From Dialister sp. UBA6422 (GTDB taxonomy: Bacteria; Bacillota; Negativicutes; Veillonellales; Dialisteraceae): a stretch of 10,478 nucleotides of DNA. The stretch's first letter is position 1; the number at the start of each line of letters is the position of its first letter. The notes beneath the pieces were generated by a model. The model worked only from the letters and a program-made list of their open reading frames with translations, did no database searches and had not been told where the DNA came from. Position numbers and translations under genes: made by a program. This document shows positions 1 through 6,226 of the stretch, in pieces. The stretch lies in contig DJPC01000059.1 in assembly GCA_002439665.1 (NCBI GenBank), positions 9,644-20,121 of the forward strand, written 5' to 3'.

Positions 1-23
1 GTGGAAGCCAAACAACTAGCAAC

Positions 24-76
24 AAAAAAATCCATGATGAAATGATGATTGACATCGATTCCATCATGGATTTTTT
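24..76 (-). terminator. Bidirectional intrinsic terminator after hup
   Basis: The arms at 25-39 and 62-76 are perfectly complementary over 15 bp: nine mixed pairs (TCCATGATG with CATCATGGA) followed by an A/T run. A 22-nt loop separates them and contains a further small GATG/CATC pairing. Read on the minus strand, the stem ends in a T tract (complement of A24-30) and begins 7 nt after the hup stop, so it should end the hup transcript. The plus-strand reading also ends in six T, so it could block transcription from either side. Confidence 0.85.
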
Positions 77-83
77 CATTGTC

Positions 84-395
84 TTATTTCTTTGCTTTTG
101 CTTTTTTAGCTTTAGCTTTTTTTACATTTACTTTTTCCTTCAGCTGTTTAGAAACGCGGAATGCTGGAGTCTTAGAAGCTGGGATCTTGATTTCATCCTG
201 AGTGGATGGGTTGTGGCCAATACGAGCTTTGCGTTCGCGAACTTCAAAAGTACCAAAGCCGATGAGCTGTACTTTTTCACCCTTAACCAATGCCTGAGAT
301 ACAACATCCAAGACAGCTTTGACTGCCTTTTCAGCGTCTTTCTTTGTCATTTCTGCTTCTTGAGCAACTGCTGTGATGAGTTCTGTTTTGTTCAT
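84..395 (-). CDS. hup: HU-family DNA-binding protein with lysine-rich C-terminal tail
   Basis: A 103-residue HU nucleoid protein, which as a dimer bends and compacts DNA. The N-terminal helices begin MNKTELITAVA (residues 1-11). The conserved GFGTFEVRERKARIGHNP block spans about 46-63 and includes the RIGHNP tip of the beta arm, whose proline (P63) intercalates into DNA in known HU proteins. The core ends near residue 90, the usual HU length. A 13-residue tail of KKAKA-type repeats follows, which most HU proteins lack and which should add non-specific DNA affinity. The start is well supported: AGGAGG at 406-411 lies 10 nt upstream of the ATG. The gene lies 94 nt downstream of mazG, a pairing seen in many Firmicutes. 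It has its own terminator. A short hairpin sits in its leader. Confidence 0.96.
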   Translation of the reverse strand: MNKTELITAVAQEAEMTKKDAEKAVKAVLDVVSQALVKGEKVQLIGFGTFEVRERKARIGHNPSTQDEIKIPASKTPAFRVSKQLKEKVNVKKAKAKKAKAKK

Positions 396-420
396 AACTA
401 AACATCCTCCTTTAATAATG

Positions 421-436
421 AGCGGAAAATCCCGCT
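421..436 (-). other. Small hairpin in the mazG-hup gap
   Basis: AGCGG (421-425) and CCGCT (432-436) pair across a 6-nt loop. It lies 10 nt upstream of the hup ribosome binding site. In the direction of the genes no T tract follows, so it is not a good mazG terminator. The T tract (436-440) is on the plus-strand side, where nothing is transcribed. It may be a leader structure of hup or the 3' end of the mazG mRNA. Its function is unknown. Confidence 0.35.
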
Positions 437-489
437 TTTTGAAACGCCTTAATAATAAGCCGCTTCCTAGCTCCTATGGATAAGATCAT

Positions 490-1572
490 TCAATGGGTCT
501 CACTGAATTTTTGCCATTCATAACGGGTCTCCTCAGGTGTCAAATCCATAAGATTCTTCCCAGCTCGTAAAAGCTCCCTTTCAAATGCTTGGAACTGATC
601 CATAAACTGCAAAGAAAACCGATGCAATGCCAATTCAGGCTCCACTCCTGCTTCGCCGAATACACGGTCAATGGCGAAAAGGAATGCACCAGCAAGGAAT
701 TCTTTATCCTGAGTCGTTCCCTTAGACAAGATGGAGGAAATCAATTTCCTAATATCCTCTTGGATATCTTCTCGAAAGAAGATGTTTTCCCTTCCATTGG
801 AACCAACTTTCCTTTGAATTATACACGCTAACAACTGGCTTGGCAAGTACCTAGAGACCCCGGAAAGCAGATATTTCCTGTTTTTTTCCAATCTTTTCCG
901 TTTTTCCCAATCTCCTAAAGCTTCTTTTGTCTCCTCCATGGTCATATGGCCAAAGACAAATGGATGCCGTCTTACCATTTTATGGGTGATGCCATTCACC
1001 ACATCTTGCATAGAAAAGTATCCTTCCCGTTCTGCTAAAGCGGCATGGAAAATCACTTGGAGCAATACATCCCCCAATTCCTCCTCTAAATTGACCATAT
1101 CATTTTTGTCGATAGCATCGATGACTTCATATACTTCCTGTAAGAAATAGGTCCGAAGGGTAAGATGATCTTGGGCTCTATCCCAAGGACAGCCCCCAGG
1201 AGCTAATAAACGTTCTACCGTCTTTTCAATAGAGGATAAAGAAAAAGGAGTCACCGGTCTGATATGGGCTTTTCTCTGATCAAAGAAGCAAATCATATTC
1301 CCTATGTCATAGGTATTGAATTCTTCTATGGTCAAGGTAAGAATATTTCCATCAGTAGAAATACATAAGATAGGAGAATCCTTTTCGTACACACAAAGAA
1401 GCCGTTTTCCAAAAATCTGCTGCTCTTCATGGGACAGGGAAGAAATCACCAAAGGATGGTCTAAAGAAATAGATATAGAACGTGCTTCGTGGCCGTCAAT
1501 GAATGTGACCGAATCAGATTCTGAAAGGAGTCCTTTGTCTAATAATAACTGCCAAGTTTGAAATGTATTCAT
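490..1572 (-). CDS. mazG: Nucleoside triphosphate pyrophosphohydrolase, MazG family
   Basis: A 360-residue MazG protein, which hydrolyses (d)NTPs to NMP and pyrophosphate and so cleans the nucleotide pool. The first MazG domain is clear: GGCPWD at 126-131, QEVYE at 145-149 (E146 and E149) and ELGD at 165-168, together the ExxE...ExxD metal-binding motif, then HPFVFG at 203-208. A second, repeated domain (about 243-335) keeps the LACIIQRK-like entry and the ALHRFS...F region, but its acidic motif reads EFLAGAFLFAID (from E291), with alanine where the motif aspartate is expected. The first ~105 residues are not MazG. Segment 80-102 (TIEEFNTYDIGNMICFFDQ) resembles the end of the tetrapyrrole-methylase domain fused to MazG in YabN-type proteins, which are about 490 residues long, so this may be a shortened methylase. 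AGGAGG at 1578-1583 supports the start. Confidence 0.93.
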   Translation of the reverse strand: MNTFQTWQLLLDKGLLSESDSVTFIDGHEARSISISLDHPLVISSLSHEEQQIFGKRLLCVYEKDSPILCISTDGNILTLTIEEFNTYDIGNMICFFDQRKAHIRPVTPFSLSSIEKTVERLLAPGGCPWDRAQDHLTLRTYFLQEVYEVIDAIDKNDMVNLEEELGDVLLQVIFHAALAEREGYFSMQDVVNGITHKMVRRHPFVFGHMTMEETKEALGDWEKRKRLEKNRKYLLSGVSRYLPSQLLACIIQRKVGSNGRENIFFREDIQEDIRKLISSILSKGTTQDKEFLAGAFLFAIDRVFGEAGVEPELALHRFSLQFMDQFQAFERELLRAGKNLMDLTPEETRYEWQKFSETH

Positions 1573-1689
1573 AGATACCTCCTTATGGGTTTGATCGTTA
1601 TTTGCTATGTACTCTCCTAAGAGGGAAGAGGCGGGAAAGAGATGATTGGCTTAAAGGTTTAGGGGGTTGGGGGTTAATCTACCCACTAC

Positions 1690-1735
1690 CTATCGCCCCT
1701 TCGGGGAAGATGCCGTAGGCGGAGGGGGCAGCTCT
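1690..1735. repeat. GC-rich double-hairpin element, candidate dispersed repeat
   Basis: Two compact hairpins lie in tandem: CCCCTTCGGGG (1696-1706, able to form a stable C-UUCG-G tetraloop) and GCCGTAGGC (1712-1720), followed by GGAGGGGG. The order (C-rich/G-rich hairpin, GATGCC, second hairpin, GGAGGGGG) resembles abundant interspersed palindromic repeats I recall from genomes of gut Firmicutes. Only one copy lies in this window, so its repeated nature is an inference. Confidence 0.4.
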
Positions 1736-1766
1736 TGCGGTATGAAACGCATTGTCGGATATAGTT

Positions 1767-1796
1767 ATACTATCTCACATTTTAGAAATACCTCAA
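1767..1796 (-). promoter_or_regulatory. Weak candidate mazG promoter
   Basis: On the minus strand TTGAGG (1791-1796) and TAGTAT (1767-1772) are 18 bp apart, each matching 4 of 6 sigma-70-type consensus bases. It lies between the transporter terminator and mazG, where a promoter is needed, but implies a leader of about 190 nt that includes the GC-rich element. Low certainty. Confidence 0.25.
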
Positions 1797-1840
1797 AGCA
1801 GAAAAGGAGATATGAATCTCCTGCTTATCCATGATACACA

Positions 1841-1867
1841 AAAAAGACTGCTCAGGGCAGTCTTTTT
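1841..1867 (-). terminator. Intrinsic terminator of the ABC transporter operon
   Basis: GACTGC (1846-1851) pairs with GCAGTC (1857-1862) around a 5-nt loop, extended by five A/T pairs (1841-1845 with 1863-1867). On the minus strand the stem ends in a T tract. It lies 17 nt after the ATPase stop codon and so marks the end of the four-gene operon. The plus-strand reading also ends in five T. Confidence 0.85.
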
Positions 1868-1883
1868 GCCTATCTTTCTTTAT

Positions 1884-2672
1884 TTATCCCAAAGCCACAC
1901 GATCGCTCACTGTACCAGATGTTTCTTCAAACTTCTTCAACAAATCTTCAATGGTCAAGTGTTTCTTTTCTTCCGGTGTATAATCCGCAATAATGCGTCC
2001 GCTATTCATCATGATGAGGCGATTGCCATATTTCAAAGCATCTCTCATATTATGGGTAATCATCAGTGTGGTTAAATGCTGTTCATGGACAATCTCATCG
2101 GTAATTTTAAGCACTTTAGACGCTGTTTTAGGGTCAAGAGCTGCTGTTGGCTCATCGAGGAGCAGAATATCTGGGCGTTTCATAGTCGCCATGAGAAGGG
2201 TCAATGCCTGTCTCTGTCCACCAGATAAGAGCCCTATACGAGTTCCTAATCGATTTTCTAATCCCAAATCCAACCGGGCCACCATATCTCTATATTTTTC
2301 ATGGTCCCCAGAGGAGAATGCCCAGCGAAGTCTCCGGCTTTCCCCGCGACGAGAAGCAAGAAGTAAATTTTCTTCCACCTGCATACCAGCAGCTGTGCCT
2401 TTCAAAGGGTCCTGGAATACACGACCGATGTACTTGGCTCTCTTATATTCACTCACATGGGTCACGTCATGGCCATTGATAGTAATGGTCCCACTATCAG
2501 GGATATAAGCCCCAGCGATAGAATTCAAAAGGGTACTTTTCCCTGCCCCATTGCCGCCAATAACAGTACAAAAATCCCCATCATGTAATGTAAGAGAAAG
2601 TCCATTCAAAGCTTTCTTTTCATTGGTGGTTCCCTTAAAAAAGGTTTTTGAAATATTGGTTACCTGTAACAT
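1884..2672 (-). CDS. ABC transporter ATP-binding protein (TrpZ-like)
   Basis: A 262-residue cytoplasmic ATPase that powers the importer encoded by the next genes upstream. All hallmarks are present: Walker A GGNGAGKST at 39-47, Q-loop FQDP with Q87, signature LSGGQ at 149-153, Walker B ILLLDEP at 169-175, D-loop at about 179-180, and switch histidine H207 in MITHNM. The length is normal for the family, and no residue needed for ATP hydrolysis is missing. It starts 5 nt after the permease stop, with only a weak AGAGAG before the ATG, so translation is probably coupled to the permease. The best family match I recognise is the ATPase of putative tryptophan-type (TrpXYZ) uptake systems. The substrate cannot be deduced from this subunit. 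Confidence 0.93.
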   Translation of the reverse strand: MLQVTNISKTFFKGTTNEKKALNGLSLTLHDGDFCTVIGGNGAGKSTLLNSIAGAYIPDSGTITINGHDVTHVSEYKRAKYIGRVFQDPLKGTAAGMQVEENLLLASRRGESRRLRWAFSSGDHEKYRDMVARLDLGLENRLGTRIGLLSGGQRQALTLLMATMKRPDILLLDEPTAALDPKTASKVLKITDEIVHEQHLTTLMITHNMRDALKYGNRLIMMNSGRIIADYTPEEKKHLTIEDLLKKFEETSGTVSDRVALG

Positions 2673-2677
2673 CTCTC

Positions 2678-3559
2678 TTAGCCTACCTTTCCGATATTCA
2701 CTTTACCCTTAATCATAGGAGCAGCCAAAGCCAGCATGACAATGATAGCAGTAAAAAGTTTTAAATCGTTTGGTGGCATACCCAGATAAAGTACAATGGC
2801 GATGACCACACGATAAATAACAGATCCCAATACGACAGCTGCCAAAGAACCAGAGAAGCTATCTACGCCTAAAATGACTTCCCCGATAATGACAGAAGCC
2901 AGGCCGATAACAATGGTGCCAATGCCCATTCCTACATCAGCAAAACCATTATTCTGTGCCACCACAGCACCACAAAGACCGATCAAGGCATTGGAAATGA
3001 AAAGCCCCATGATGATCATGGTATCTGTATTGACCCCTTGGGCACGAACCATTTGAGGATTATAACCCGTAGCACGGATACACATACCAAGTTCTGTACC
3101 AAAGAACCAATATACGAAAGCAGCAATAAGTACCATCAAAATAGCAGGTACCACAAAGGCTGCTACAGAATGACTGACATGAAGCAGCGAAGCAGTGGTA
3201 GAAAAAATGGTATCTACCCGAAGAAGAGAAATATTGGCTTTCCCCATGATATGCAGATTGATGGAATACAAAGCAATCATGGTCAAGATACCAGCCAAAA
3301 TAGCAGGAATTTTTAATTTAGTATACAAAATCCCTGTAATGACCCCAGCTACGAGTCCTCCCAAAGCTCCCGCTACGATAGCTACCCAAGGAGACTGGCC
3401 TCCAGCGATCAAAGCCGCTGCAATAGCCCCACCTAAAGGAAAGCTCCCTTCGCAAGTCATATCCGGTACATCCAATACACGGAAAGAAAGAAATACACCA
3501 ATTGCCAAAATAGACCACATGAGCCCTTGGGCTACTGTGGAAAATGCTAAATCTACCAT
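2678..3559 (-). CDS. ABC transporter permease (TrpY-like, BPD_transp_2 family)
   Basis: A 293-residue, very hydrophobic inner-membrane permease with about 8-9 predicted membrane segments, including roughly 10-28, 41-54, 58-79, 86-104, 132-153, 180-202, 212-232, 237-258 and 266-283. A cytoplasmic coupling loop, GTELGMCIRATGYNPQMVRAQG (about 154-175), has the G-x-R-A-x-G-x-NP pattern of the ribose/branched-chain amino acid permease family and should dock on the ATPase. The FRVLDVPDMTCEGSF segment (26-40) is typical of the TrpY-like branch. Only one permease gene is present, so the channel should be a homodimer. The start is supported by AGGAG 10 nt before the ATG. A 124-nt gap holding a long palindrome separates it from the preceding binding-protein gene. 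Confidence 0.92.
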   Translation of the reverse strand: MVDLAFSTVAQGLMWSILAIGVFLSFRVLDVPDMTCEGSFPLGGAIAAALIAGGQSPWVAIVAGALGGLVAGVITGILYTKLKIPAILAGILTMIALYSINLHIMGKANISLLRVDTIFSTTASLLHVSHSVAAFVVPAILMVLIAAFVYWFFGTELGMCIRATGYNPQMVRAQGVNTDTMIIMGLFISNALIGLCGAVVAQNNGFADVGMGIGTIVIGLASVIIGEVILGVDSFSGSLAAVVLGSVIYRVVIAIVLYLGMPPNDLKLFTAIIVMLALAAPMIKGKVNIGKVG

Positions 3560-3588
3560 AACTACTATTCTCCTTTACTACATACAGG

Positions 3589-3619
3589 GATATAAAATAG
3601 GCAGTGCCTATTTTATATC
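3589..3619. repeat. 31-bp perfect palindrome between binding protein and permease
   Basis: GATATAAAATAGGCA (3589-3603) is followed by one central G (3604) and its exact reverse complement (3605-3619). As RNA it would form a 14-bp stem with a 3-nt loop. No T tract follows on the minus strand, so it does not look like a full terminator. It lies about 29 nt upstream of the permease start. It could slow or process the transcript, protect an mRNA end, or be an operator for a dimeric regulator. Confidence 0.75.
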
Positions 3620-3641
3620 TACCTATTTCATATCACCACTA

Positions 3642-3660
3642 GGAACCTATAGAATGTTCC
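3642..3660. repeat. Short inverted repeat beside the palindrome
   Basis: GGAAC (3642-3646) and GTTCC (3656-3660) flank a 9-nt spacer, just after the second binding-protein gene in transcription order. It is short enough to be chance. It is listed because it shares the intercistronic gap with the long palindrome and might form a paired structure with it. Confidence 0.25.
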
Positions 3661-3683
3661 CCTACCATCTTTCTATGCTTACT

Positions 3684-4727
3684 TTACGGTCTAGGCGGCT
3701 GGCCATCATAGAGATACAATTTTCTAGACCGCTGCCAAAGTTCTCCTGGAAGAGGAAGCTGCATGGCATTGATCTGCTTCATATTGACTACTAGATCGGG
3801 ATCATTCTGCCGTACAATGGCAATGTCCGAAGGAAGAACATCTCCCTTAAGAAGCCAAGTAGCCATCCGACCACCGGAAAAGCCCATGCGATAATAGGAT
3901 GGGGATACAGAAATGACAGCCCCCCGCTGTACCATTTCCGCTTGTTCCCCAATGATCGGAATTTTGGCATCATTCATTACGTCTACCAGTGAATCAAAAT
4001 GTTTTAAAATTTCCACGTCTTCTGGTACATACACAGCCTGTACATGACCTACCAGCTTATTAAATTGCAATTCTGGCAATTTATTCTCATCATAGGCTAC
4101 TTCATACAAATGAATATGTTTCTTCTCTGCTACAGCCCGTAAAAGATGTAATTGTTGCATAGAAGCTTCATCTTTTGGATTGTAAATCATCCCTAAGGAA
4201 TCCATTTTGATAAAACGAGCAGCTGTCCGGATTTGAGTAACCACCAAAGGATAGTCAGTCACACCGGTGATATTTTTACGATTGGATAGCTCTTCATCTT
4301 TTTGGAAATATAAGACCCCTACCCCTACGGTTGGTATACTTTGAGAAGCCTTGGCCATCGCTTTAGTGGATGTCGTCCCTACGGTAATGACCAGATCTTT
4401 CCCTTTGCGAGCCATCTTTTTAGCTCCCTCTTCTAGCTTTTTCTGACTTCCCTTAGCCTGTATCAATTCTACTCGGATTTGCTTATCCTTTTGGTATCCC
4501 CCCGCCTGAAGGGCAGCCATGACACCTTCAGTCATTTTGTTCTGTTCTGGAAGATCCGCTTCCTGGAGTATCCCTATATCATACATATCCTTTTTAGGGA
4601 TATAGGTCACTTCTTTGGGCTCTTCCGTCTGATTCCCCTGATACAGCATCACTGCTATGACCACATTACAAATGGCAAAAACCAACATGAGCCACCATAA
4701 TTGCTTGAGCTTTGCAGCCAATCTCAT
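3684..4727 (-). CDS. Second ABC substrate-binding protein, membrane-anchored and divergent
   Basis: A 347-residue protein from the start chosen here. It belongs to the same fold as the neighbouring lipoprotein (ABC_sub_bind/TrpX type): shared landmarks are IYNP, a VPEDVEILKHFDSL-like strand-helix and IPIIGEQAEMVQRGAV, aligning with IYNS, VPTDNIIASSIPTL and IPVYGAEVGHVKSGVL in the other. Residues 10-29 form one hydrophobic segment without a usable lipobox (its cysteine follows Ile), so the protein is probably anchored by an uncleaved segment. The HPALD signature of TrpX-type proteins is absent; the aligned region reads ILQEADLPEQ. The frame can be extended to a TTG at 4793, but that codon lies inside a hairpin and precedes the hydrophobic segment by 22 charged residues, so ATG 4725-4727 is preferred. 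Its ribosome binding site is weak (GAGAG-type). It may bind another ligand or sense one. Confidence 0.88.
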   Translation of the reverse strand: MRLAAKLKQLWWLMLVFAICNVVIAVMLYQGNQTEEPKEVTYIPKKDMYDIGILQEADLPEQNKMTEGVMAALQAGGYQKDKQIRVELIQAKGSQKKLEEGAKKMARKGKDLVITVGTTSTKAMAKASQSIPTVGVGVLYFQKDEELSNRKNITGVTDYPLVVTQIRTAARFIKMDSLGMIYNPKDEASMQQLHLLRAVAEKKHIHLYEVAYDENKLPELQFNKLVGHVQAVYVPEDVEILKHFDSLVDVMNDAKIPIIGEQAEMVQRGAVISVSPSYYRMGFSGGRMATWLLKGDVLPSDIAIVRQNDPDLVVNMKQINAMQLPLPGELWQRSRKLYLYDGQPPRP

Positions 4728-4759
4728 TTTTCTTCTCTCATTTCCTCTCCATAATCGGA

Positions 4760-4804
4760 AAGAGTAACTTTTCTCTGTTCCCCTTACAGACAAAAGTTAC
4801 TCTT
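4760..4804. repeat. Intercistronic hairpin between the two binding-protein genes
   Basis: AGAGTAACTTTT (4761-4772) and AAAAGTTACTCT (4792-4803) are exact reverse complements, with one more A-T pair at 4760/4804, giving 13 bp around a 19-nt loop. On the minus strand only TTT follows the stem, so it looks at most like a leaky terminator. Such hairpins after a binding-protein gene often raise its mRNA stability relative to downstream membrane components; that role is inferred here. Confidence 0.75.
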
Positions 4805-4881
4805 CTGTAACCTTTTTATGAAATAGGATGACTGGAACCCCAAAAGCTCCTAATCAAAGGCCTATACATACCATTTCCTAT

Positions 4882-5874
4882 TTACACCATTTCTGCTCTG
4901 TCTAAAATGGACTTCGGGATTTGAATCCCCAAGGATTCCATTTCCGCTTTGTTGATGTACAGCTTCGATTTGTCAGCCCCTTCTACAGGGAAATCTTTCA
5001 CTGTTTTATTCCCCTGCAAAATCTCTGCTGCCATCTCCCCTGCTCTATGACCAATATCATAGAAACTAATGGACTCGGAAGCCAGTACTCCAGACTTTAC
5101 ATGTCCCACTTCTGCCCCATACACAGGAATCTTTTCCTTATTTGCCACTGCCATCAGTGTAGGAATGGAAGAGGCAATGATATTATCTGTGGGAACAAAA
5201 ATAGCATCTACTTTTCCCCCTAGGAATCCTTCTGCTACCTGCTGCACATCATTCACTGAATTCACAGTGAGTTCCACCACTTCCAAGCCTAAAGGCTGGC
5301 ATTCTTTCTTGAGCCGCTCTGCCTGGATCACTGAGTTGATTTCACTGGAATTATAAATGATCCCCACTTTCTTAGCATTAGGCTGGATCTCATGAATGAG
5401 GGCCACTTGCTTATCCAAAGGACCTCTATCATGGGTACCTGTGATATTGCTATCCGGTGTCTTTTCCGATTTCATCAGCTTTGCATTTTCAAAGTCTGCA
5501 ATGGCTGTACAAATAATCGGAATCTTATCTGTCGCATTGGCCATGGACTGGGCTGCTGGCGTTGAAATCGCACAAATAAGGTCATAGTTCCCTGAGGTAA
5601 ACCGATTGGCAATAGATCTTAGATTGGACTGATCTCCCTGAGCATTCTGCTGGTCGATTTCTACCTTATCTTTGAGCCCTTTTTCATTCAAAGCATCTAC
5701 AAATCCTTTATTGGACTCATCTAAGGCTGGATGCTGTACGATCTGTACCACACCCACTTTTTTCTTGTCCCCACTAGAAGCACTGCCACTGCCGCCGCAA
5801 CCAGCAAACACACCAGCTGCCATGAGACCACAAAGACCTACTGCTAATACTTTCTTCCAATTCTTTCCTACCAT
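4882..5874 (-). CDS. ABC substrate-binding lipoprotein (TrpX-like)
   Basis: A 330-residue solute-binding protein, the first gene of the importer operon. With the start used here it opens MVGKNWKKVLAVGL and reaches the lipobox VFAGC with Cys26, so it should be lipid-anchored outside the cytoplasmic membrane. A Gly/Ser linker follows, then a two-lobed periplasmic-binding fold. The signature VQHPALDESNKGF contains HPALD (48-52), which I associate with the TrpX branch of the ABC_sub_bind family; STPAAQSMAN and the IYNSSE hinge-like strand agree. The frame also has an ATG at 5893-5895, but GGAGG at 5884-5888 lies 9 nt before ATG 5872-5874 and inside the longer reading, so the inner start is favoured. 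Tryptophan or a related aromatic is the family precedent; other ligands are possible. Confidence 0.92.
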   Translation of the reverse strand: MVGKNWKKVLAVGLCGLMAAGVFAGCGGSGSASSGDKKKVGVVQIVQHPALDESNKGFVDALNEKGLKDKVEIDQQNAQGDQSNLRSIANRFTSGNYDLICAISTPAAQSMANATDKIPIICTAIADFENAKLMKSEKTPDSNITGTHDRGPLDKQVALIHEIQPNAKKVGIIYNSSEINSVIQAERLKKECQPLGLEVVELTVNSVNDVQQVAEGFLGGKVDAIFVPTDNIIASSIPTLMAVANKEKIPVYGAEVGHVKSGVLASESISFYDIGHRAGEMAAEILQGNKTVKDFPVEGADKSKLYINKAEMESLGIQIPKSILDRAEMV

Positions 5875-5909
5875 TCTACTTTTCCTCCATTCCATTTTTT
5901 AGCATCCTG

Positions 5910-5959
5910 GAAGTTCAAATCCTAAAACTACACTATCCTACTAAAACTTCATGAACTTC
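5910..5959. repeat. Inverted and direct repeats in the transporter leader
   Basis: GAAGTTCA (5910-5917) pairs with TGAACTTC (5952-5959) across 34 nt. Within it, CTAAAACT occurs twice (5922-5929 and 5941-5948), 19 bp apart. The block lies between the proposed promoter and the first binding-protein gene, where an operator or a leader RNA structure could act. No T-box consensus or other known riboswitch core was recognised. Confidence 0.35.
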
Positions 5960-5985
5960 ACCAAATGATGCGTTGAATTAAAGTT

Positions 5986-5994
5986 AGTATACCA
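5986..5994 (-). promoter_or_regulatory. Extended -10 promoter of the transporter operon
   Basis: On the minus strand TGGTATACT gives a TATACT hexamer with an upstream TGn, the extended -10 pattern, about 112 nt before the chosen start codon of the lipoprotein gene. No good -35 hexamer is seen 16-18 bp upstream, which extended -10 promoters tolerate. The predicted transcript would carry a leader of about 100 nt. Confidence 0.5.
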
Positions 5995-6176
5995 CATATC
6001 TATAGAATTGGGGAGATGAATTTTACCTTACCATCATATTCATTAAAAAAAGGAAAACTTACTACTAAGCGAAATGTAATATGCATTGATTCCTTTTTGT
6101 AAAAGTCCTCCATATTCTAAGGGCTCTAAGTTCACTTACATAAAATAATAAGGTATTTCCACGTATCCTAAAAAGC

Positions 6177-6226
6177 AAAAAGAGTGCATGACAAAATAGG
6201 TCTCCATTTTGTCATGCACTCTTTTT
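6177..6226 (-). terminator. Strong bidirectional terminator after tatD
   Basis: Positions 6177-6197 and 6206-6226 form a perfect 21-bp stem (core GAGTGCATGAC with GTCATGCACTC) around the 8-nt loop AGGTCTCC. T tracts follow in both directions. Its last base overlaps the first position of the tatD stop codon (6226-6228), so the hairpin folds as the ribosome finishes tatD. It insulates metG-tatD from the transporter operon. Confidence 0.9.

Larger units (their letters stand above)
1573..1883. other. 311-bp gap between mazG and the transporter operon
   Basis: No gene is visible here. From high to low coordinates it holds the transporter terminator (1841-1867), an imperfect hairpin in which GGAGA (1806-1810) pairs with TCTCC (1817-1821), a weak candidate mazG promoter (1767-1796), a GC-rich double-hairpin element (1690-1735), a G-rich plus-strand stretch (about 1660-1676, two runs of five G) and the mazG ribosome binding site. 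GC-rich and AT-rich blocks alternate sharply, unlike the surrounding genes. Confidence 0.6.
5875..6176. other. Leader and promoter region of the transporter operon, no gene
   Basis: An AT-rich stretch of about 300 bp without a supportable gene. It holds the extended -10 promoter (5986-5994), the leader repeats (5910-5959), and farther upstream an AT-rich inverted pair, in which TTCCTTTTT near 6090 on the plus strand faces the A-run at 6045-6054. No terminator/antiterminator pair of known type is evident. Confidence 0.5.

Noticed and set aside
421..440. Terminator for mazG
   Set aside because: The short stem is followed by a T tract only on the plus strand; in the direction of mazG no T tract follows.
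1660..1730. Possible G-quadruplex from four G-runs on the plus strand
   Set aside because: The runs are too far apart for a canonical quadruplex; only two runs of five are close together.
1752..2508. Plus-strand open frames of 107 and 171 codons
   Set aside because: They overlap the ATPase gene antisense, lack ribosome binding sites and have no protein-family character; the ATPase reading has all ABC motifs.
3195..3794. A 199-codon plus-strand open frame
   Set aside because: It spans the antisense of the permease and the intercistronic palindrome, with no family match and no ribosome binding site.
6000..6086. A 28-codon minus-strand open frame with an AAGGA-like site upstream of the transporter operon, a possible leader peptide
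   Set aside because: It ends upstream of the best promoter for the operon, has no tryptophan-rich or stalling-type sequence, and is of a length expected by chance.
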